Shown here in pieces: positions 59,832-64,000 of a stretch of DNA of 64,000 nucleotides. The notes under the pieces were generated by a model. The model saw only the letters and a list, made by a program, of their open reading frames with translations. It did not search any database and had not been told where the DNA came from. Made by a program: the position numbers and the translations under genes. Location of the stretch: contig CAWFUP010000001.1 in NCBI GenBank assembly GCA_963819075.1, positions 682,001-746,000 on the forward strand, read 5' to 3'. The stretch is from CAVQBJ01 sp963819075 (lineage in GTDB: Bacteria; Actinomycetota; Thermoleophilia; Solirubrobacterales; Solirubrobacteraceae). Numbering within the stretch: position 1 is the first letter of the stretch; every line of letters begins with the position of its first letter.

Positions 59832-60562
59832 GATCGGCCGCCTACACCCGCTTCGAGCTCCTGCGCACGATCCGCAACCGGCGGTTGCTGCTGTTCTCGC
59901 TCGGCTTCCCGATCACCCTGTACCTGCTCATCGCCGGCCCGAACCGCAACGTGAGCGATTTCGCCAACACCGGGCTGTCGGCGCCCCTGTATTACATGAC
60001 CGGGCTGGCGGCGTTCGGCACGATGTCGGCGATGATCGCCTCGGGCGGGCGTATCGCCGGTGAGCGCAACGTCGGCTGGACGCGCCAGCTGCGGATCACG
60101 CCGCTGACGACGCGCGACTACTTCCGCGCGAAGCTCCTCACCGCCTACGGTCTGGCCGCGCTGTCGCTCCTGGCGCTGTACGGGTGCGGGGTGGCACTCG
60201 GCGTCAGCCTGACCGCCGGTCGCTGGCTGGCGATGACGGGGCTGATCATCGTCGGGCTGCTCCCGTTCGCCGGGCTCGGGATCGCGCTTGGGCACGTCCT
60301 CAACGTCGACTCCATCGGGCCGGCGACCGGCGGGCTCGTGTCGCTGTTCGCGTTCGTGAGCGGAACGTGGTTTCCGATCACCTCGGGCTTCCTGCACGCC
60401 TTCGGTCAGCTGCTGCCCTCGTGGTGGCTCGTCCAGGCCAGCCACATCGGCGTCGGCGCGCCGGCGTGGGGGGTGAAGGGCTGGGTCGTCGTCGCCGTGT
60501 GGACCGTTGTCTGCACGGCGCTCGCGCGCTACGCATACCGGCGCGACACCGCCCGCGTGTAG
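59828..60562 (+). CDS. ABC-2 type permease
   Basis: 244 residues with six hydrophobic helices and the ABC-2 layout: FELLRTIRNRRLLLFSLGFP as the entry helix, AFGTMSAMIASGGRIAGERNVGWTRQLRITPLTT as the coupling region (quoted in part) and WWLVQASHIG near the C-terminus. With the overlapping ATPase it forms a half-size ABC-2 exporter; the substrate is not evident. Confidence 0.88.
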   Translation: MRSAAYTRFELLRTIRNRRLLLFSLGFPITLYLLIAGPNRNVSDFANTGLSAPLYYMTGLAAFGTMSAMIASGGRIAGERNVGWTRQLRITPLTTRDYFRAKLLTAYGLAALSLLALYGCGVALGVSLTAGRWLAMTGLIIVGLLPFAGLGIALGHVLNVDSIGPATGGLVSLFAFVSGTWFPITSGFLHAFGQLLPSWWLVQASHIGVGAPAWGVKGWVVVAVWTVVCTALARYAYRRDTARV

Positions 60563-60579
60563 CTGGCAGAGTGCGCGCG

Positions 60580-61339
60580 ATGCGATGTCTGCGGGTGCTC
60601 GGCGGTCATGGCGGCGATCGCGCTCGCGGGGTGCGGCAGCTCGCAGTCGCCCGCGCAGCGCTCGGTCGCAAGCGCCCAGGCGGCGCTCGAGCAGGTGCAC
60701 AGCTTCCACATCGATGGGACGACCGTGCAGTCGGGGCAGGCCGCGGCGGTGAGCGGCGACATCCAGATCCCGGGGCGTATGCGCGTGACGGTGCAGCAGG
60801 GCGCCAGCCGCGCCCAGATCACGGTCATCGGCCCGAGCGTCTACCTGAACGCCAACCCCGCCTACCTGCACGCGCAGGGCACACCCGCGGCCGCCGTGCA
60901 GCGCCTGGCCAACCGGTGGATCGAGCTGCCGGCCGGGTCGCAAGCCGGCATCGGGACGCTGCTCGCGGCCACCGAGCCGACCACCGTCGGGCACTGCATC
61001 GTCGGCCCGCACTTCGGCACGCTCACCGTGCAGGGACGCGGCGTGCTCAACGGGCGCCGGGTGACGATCGTCGCCAGCAAGGGCGACGTGCCCGGCAGCA
61101 CGCCTTCGCTGCTCTACCTCGCAGCCAACGGCCCGCCGCTGCCGCTGCGCATCGTGCAGACCGGACCGCAGGCGCCGGGCGGCAAGCCCGACCCGGCCTG
61201 TCACGAGACGAAGAGCGACCTCGATGGCACGACGACGCACGACGTCGTTGACTTCAGCCAGTACAACGCGGCGGCCCCGGTCACCGCTCCCCCGAGCGCC
61301 GTCGCGTTGACGGCGCTGCTCGGGGCGCCGAGCGTGTAG
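60580..61339 (+). CDS. Lipoprotein of LppX/LprG-like fold, start frameshifted
   Basis: The frame open from ATG 60608 gives MAAIALAGCGSS, a lipobox (LAGC) with too short a signal. Removing one G from CTCGGCGG near 60600 joins it to the ATG at 60580 and gives a proper lipoprotein signal, MRCLRVLAVMAAIALAGC. I therefore place the start at 60580 and infer an extra base. The mature part (QAALEQVHSFHIDGTTVQSG ... RVTVQQGASRAQITVIGPSVYLNANPAY, quoted in pieces) resembles the LppX/LprG-type lipid carriers. It ends 2 bp before tatD. Confidence 0.7.
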
Positions 61340-61341
61340 CG

Positions 61342-62091
61342 ATGATCGACAGTCACACTCATCTGGATCAGTGCGCCGAGCCGAACGCGCAGCTCGTGGC
61401 CGCCGCGGAGGCGGCCGGCGTCAAGCGGATCCTCACCGTCGGCATGGATGGCGCGAGCTGTCGCACCGCGCTCGCTGCTGCGGAGGCCTTCCCGCAGGTG
61501 TACGCGGCCATCGGTCGCCACCCGAACCTCGCCCACGGCTTCGACGGCGCCGACCTGGCCGAGCTGCGCGCGCTGGCCGCGCACGAGCGCTGCCTGGCCA
61601 TCGGCGAGACGGGCCTGGACTTCTACCGCGACGCGGCGCCGCGCGCCGACCAGCAGCGGGCCTTCGAGGGGCAGATCGAGCTCGCGCGCGAGGTCGGCAA
61701 GCCGCTCGTCATCCATACCCGCGCTGCCGAGGAGGAGACGATCGCGGCGCTCACCGAGCACGCCGACGGTGTCACCGTCGTGCTGCACTGCTTCTCGATG
61801 CCCGAGCGACTGGCGCTGTGCCTCGAGCACGGGTGGTGGATCTCCTTCGCCGGCAATGTCACCTACCCGAGCGCTGCCGACCTGGCCGAGGCCGCCCGCG
61901 CGGTCCCCGACGACCGTCTCCTCGTGGAGACCGACGCGCCGTACCTGACGCCCCAGCCGGTGCGCAAGCAGCGCAACCAGCCTGCGTTCGTCGCCTATAC
62001 CGTGGCCTTCCTGGCCGAGCGGCGCGGGATCAGCGTGCCCGAGCTGAGCGCGATCGTCGAGCGCAACGCGGCGCGCGTGTTCGCCTGGTGA
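61342..62091 (+). CDS. tatD: TatD family metal-dependent hydrolase/DNase
   Basis: 249 residues. Metal ligands in order: MIDSHTHLD (H-x-H), IGETGLDFYR (Glu), LVIHTRAAEEE (His), VVLHCFSMPE (His) and LLVETDAPYLTP (Asp), plus the C-terminal NAARVFAW. Normal length. TatD enzymes are 3'-5' DNases linked to DNA repair. It follows the lipoprotein gene without a gap; its usual neighbours metG and rsmI are upstream in this window. Confidence 0.94.
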   Translation: MIDSHTHLDQCAEPNAQLVAAAEAAGVKRILTVGMDGASCRTALAAAEAFPQVYAAIGRHPNLAHGFDGADLAELRALAAHERCLAIGETGLDFYRDAAPRADQQRAFEGQIELAREVGKPLVIHTRAAEEETIAALTEHADGVTVVLHCFSMPERLALCLEHGWWISFAGNVTYPSAADLAEAARAVPDDRLLVETDAPYLTPQPVRKQRNQPAFVAYTVAFLAERRGISVPELSAIVERNAARVFAW

Positions 62092-62110
62092 GGGCGGTCC
62101 AGGGACGCCG

Positions 62111-63295
62111 CTACTGGGCCGCGTCGCCGGCCAGTGACTCCATCGCCGCCGCAACGCCGCCGGCACAGGTCAGCCCTGAGCGGGCGAGTCCGAGCTCGAT
62201 CGCGCCGAGTACCCCGATGAGCATCGCGTCGTTGAAGTCACCGAGGTGACCGATGCGGAACACCTGACCGGCGAGCCCGCCCAGGCCAGCGCCAAGCGAC
62301 ACGCCGAACCGTTCGAGGATCACGCGTCGGATCTCGCGCTCGTCCGCCGTCGGGGGCACGCGCACGGCCGTCAGCGCGGGACTGCAGCGCTGCGGCACCG
62401 AGCAGAACGTGCTCAGGCCCCACGCCGAGACGGCGCGTCGGGTCGCCTCGGCGTGACGCCGATGGCGGGCCAGGACGGACGGGAGTCCCTGTTCGTCGAG
62501 CAGCATGGCGAGCGCCTCGCGCAGGCCGAAGAGCAGATTGGTCGGCGGCGTGTATGGGAACATGCCCGACTCGTTCGCGGCGAGGATCGCATCCCAGTCC
62601 CAGTAGGAGCGCGGCGACCCGCCCGCGTGCGCGGCGCCGAGCGCGCGCTCGCTGACCGCGTTGAACGCGAGCCCGGGCGGCAGCAACAGGCCCTTCTGGG
62701 AGGCTCCGACCGCCACATCCACACCCCACTCGTCGTGCGCGTACTCGATCGAGCCGAGCGAGGAGATGACGTCGACGAGCAGCAGTCCCGGGTGGCCGGC
62801 CGCGTCGAGCGCGGCCCGGCAGGCCGCCACGTCGGCCACAACGCCGGTCGAGGTCTCGTTGTGGACGATGAGCACGGCGGCGATGGACCGGTCGCCGTCG
62901 TCGCTCAGCCGCTCTCGCAGCGCGTCGGGATCGACGCCGCGATCCCAATCGCCGGGGAGCAACTCCACCGAGAAACCGAGGCGTCTGGCCGCCTCGCCCC
63001 AGGTTCTTGCGAAGTGCCCCGTGTCGCAGGCGAGAACATGGGCCCCGGGAGCGAGCGTGTTGACGAGCGCCGCCTCCCATCCGCCGGTGCCCGACGATGG
63101 ATACATCACGACCGGCTGGGCGGTGGCGAGCAGCCGGCGCATCGCTGTCTGCAGCTCGCGGGTGAGAGCGGCGAAGGCCGGCCCGCGGTGGTCGATCGTC
63201 GGAGCGCTCATCGCTCGCAGCACTCGGTGAGGGACGTTCGTCGGACCGGGGGTCTGCAGGAACCGGAAGCCGGGAACCTCGTCGGTAGGGTGCAT
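62111..63295 (-). CDS. Class V aminotransferase (serine/ureidoglycine-glyoxylate type)
   Basis: 394 residues. PLP-dependent class V fold: TPGPTNVPHRVLRAM at the N-terminus, MYPSSGTGGWEAALVNTL, VHNETSTGVVADV, VDVISSLGSIEYAHDEWGVD with the cofactor Asp, and the Lys in GASQKGLLLPPGL. This is the alanine/serine-glyoxylate and PucG subgroup. The divergent PuuE-like deacetylase 81 bp away suggests it is the (S)-ureidoglycine-glyoxylate aminotransferase of purine breakdown, though a serine-glyoxylate role cannot be ruled out by sequence alone. Confidence 0.9.
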   Translation of the reverse strand: MHPTDEVPGFRFLQTPGPTNVPHRVLRAMSAPTIDHRGPAFAALTRELQTAMRRLLATAQPVVMYPSSGTGGWEAALVNTLAPGAHVLACDTGHFARTWGEAARRLGFSVELLPGDWDRGVDPDALRERLSDDGDRSIAAVLIVHNETSTGVVADVAACRAALDAAGHPGLLLVDVISSLGSIEYAHDEWGVDVAVGASQKGLLLPPGLAFNAVSERALGAAHAGGSPRSYWDWDAILAANESGMFPYTPPTNLLFGLREALAMLLDEQGLPSVLARHRRHAEATRRAVSAWGLSTFCSVPQRCSPALTAVRVPPTADEREIRRVILERFGVSLGAGLGGLAGQVFRIGHLGDFNDAMLIGVLGAIELGLARSGLTCAGGVAAAMESLAGDAAQ

Positions 63296-63376
63296 CGTCG
63301 AATCCTATGGCTTGGCCGGTCGCGACCCGGCAGAGCGCAATGAAACTGGTGCGCCGGTACAGTTCTGCATCGCGGA

Positions 63377-64000
63377 ATGTCAGCGACCGACCGAACTCCT
63401 CTCCGGCCGTCCGCGGCGGACGCGGCGCTTCCTGGGAGGAACTCGTCATCGCCCGCCACCGGCGGACCGTCCCGCGATCTGCGCGGCTACGGCCGCCACG
63501 TCCCGCACGTGCGCTGGCCAGGCGGGGCACGCGTCGCGCTCAGCGTCGTGCTCAATTGGGAGGAGGGCTCCGAGTACGGCATCCTCGACGGGGACCGCGC
63601 GGGCGAGGATCTCGCCGAGGCTCCGGCCCGCGTCGCCCCGGGGACGCGCGACCTCGCCGTCGAGTCGACATTCGAATACGGCAGCCGCGCCGGGGTCTGG
63701 CGCCTCGCGCGCCTGTTCGATGAGCTCGAGATTCCCGTCACCTGCTTCGGCACGGCGCTGGCGTTCGAGCGCCACCCGGAGGTCGCGGCTTGGATACGCG
63801 ACAGTCCGCACGAGGCGTGCTGCCACGGGTGGCGCTGGGAGGAGGCTTGGAAGCTCACCCGCGAGCAGGAGCGCGAACGCATCCACGCCGCGGTCGAGTC
63901 GATGACGCGCACGCTCGGCGAGCGCCCCCTGGGGTGGTATTGCCGCTACGGACCCTCGGTGCACACGCGGGAGCTCGTCGTCGAAGAGGGAGGGTTCGTA
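63377..64000 (+). CDS. PuuE-like polysaccharide-deacetylase-fold allantoinase, cut by window end
   Basis: The frame is open from ATG 63377 to the window edge. After a low-complexity head, the sequence DLRGYGRHVPHVRWPGGARV, then VVLNWEEGSEYGILDGD, FEYGSRAGVWRLARLFDEL and CCHGWRWEE is characteristic of the NodB-fold PuuE group, which hydrolyses allantoin. The gene continues beyond base 64000. It is divergent from the ureidoglycine-type aminotransferase, so both probably share regulation in an allantoin/ureide pathway. Confidence 0.8.
   Translation, partial: MSATDRTPLRPSAADAALPGRNSSSPATGGPSRDLRGYGRHVPHVRWPGGARVALSVVLNWEEGSEYGILDGDRAGEDLAEAPARVAPGTRDLAVESTFEYGSRAGVWRLARLFDELEIPVTCFGTALAFERHPEVAAWIRDSPHEACCHGWRWEEAWKLTREQERERIHAAVESMTRTLGERPLGWYCRYGPSVHTRELVVEEGGFV

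Noticed and set aside
1..64000. tRNA or rRNA genes
   Set aside because: No cloverleaf with a GTTCRANYC arm or conserved rRNA segment was noticed by eye on either strand; a covariance-model scan would be needed to be certain.

Overview
The window is very GC-rich bacterial DNA with strong G/C at codon third positions, frequent GTG starts, short 4-base gene overlaps and leaderless-looking promoters. Large secreted proteins carry Thr-rich linkers, IPT/TIG and 'FQYG' fibronectin-like repeats. There are sedolisin peptidases, c-di-GMP enzymes, an AAC(2')-type acetyltransferase and MerR-TipAS and LCP proteins. Together these point to a free-living actinobacterium, probably of the Thermoleophilia/Solirubrobacterales type; that placement is inference. 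I saw no rRNA, tRNA or CRISPR array.

Layout. 1-5.5 kb: the end of a PQQ-type propeller gene, a sedolisin peptidase with a frameshifted C-terminus, a small winged-helix protein, an autoregulated MerR-TipAS gene and an aminoglycoside 2'-N-acetyltransferase. 5.5-13.2 kb: signalling (HD-GYP response regulator, hybrid histidine kinase, GAF-HD-GYP), an unusual secreted Cys-Cys-Pro repeat protein, a nucleotidyltransferase pair and a VapBC pair with a palindromic operator. 13.4-15.5 kb: a SEC-C protein and a complete IS701-family element. 15.5-23.8 kb: a short-chain dehydrogenase, then a ten-gene minus-strand redox locus. That locus runs two-component system, three single-pass Ala/Ser/Pro-rich proteins, ApbE flavin transferase, ferric-reductase-like haem membrane protein, FAD reductase and ferredoxin. 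24-27.5 kb: two genes broken by several indels (an alpha/beta hydrolase and an M15 peptidase), DUF167 and an L,D-transpeptidase. 27.5-35.9 kb: a Ycf46-like AAA ATPase, repeated hairpin elements, an LCP enzyme, a GGDEF-EAL protein, a ROK kinase and rsmI.

36-49 kb is an exported-protein region: a 1628-residue sedolisin with 13 IPT/TIG domains flanked by degenerate duplicated DNA, an FN3-like protein, a poly-Thr/IPT protein and a beta-propeller/IPT protein. 49.4-64 kb: an FMN reductase, an FHA-HTH protein, metG, an AbiEi/AbiEii-type pair with AT-rich upstream palindromes, ArsR-CDF metal efflux, a STAS/anti-sigma/SpoIIE partner-switching set, an ABC exporter, a lipoprotein, tatD, and a divergent class V aminotransferase and PuuE-like deacetylase suggesting ureide catabolism.

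rsmI, metG and tatD, which are neighbours in many bacteria, lie on the same strand here but are separated by about 15 kb and 9 kb of accessory genes. At least ten apparent single-base indels break otherwise intact reading frames. This is either real gene decay or a noisy assembly, and starts and stops in those genes should be read with that in mind.
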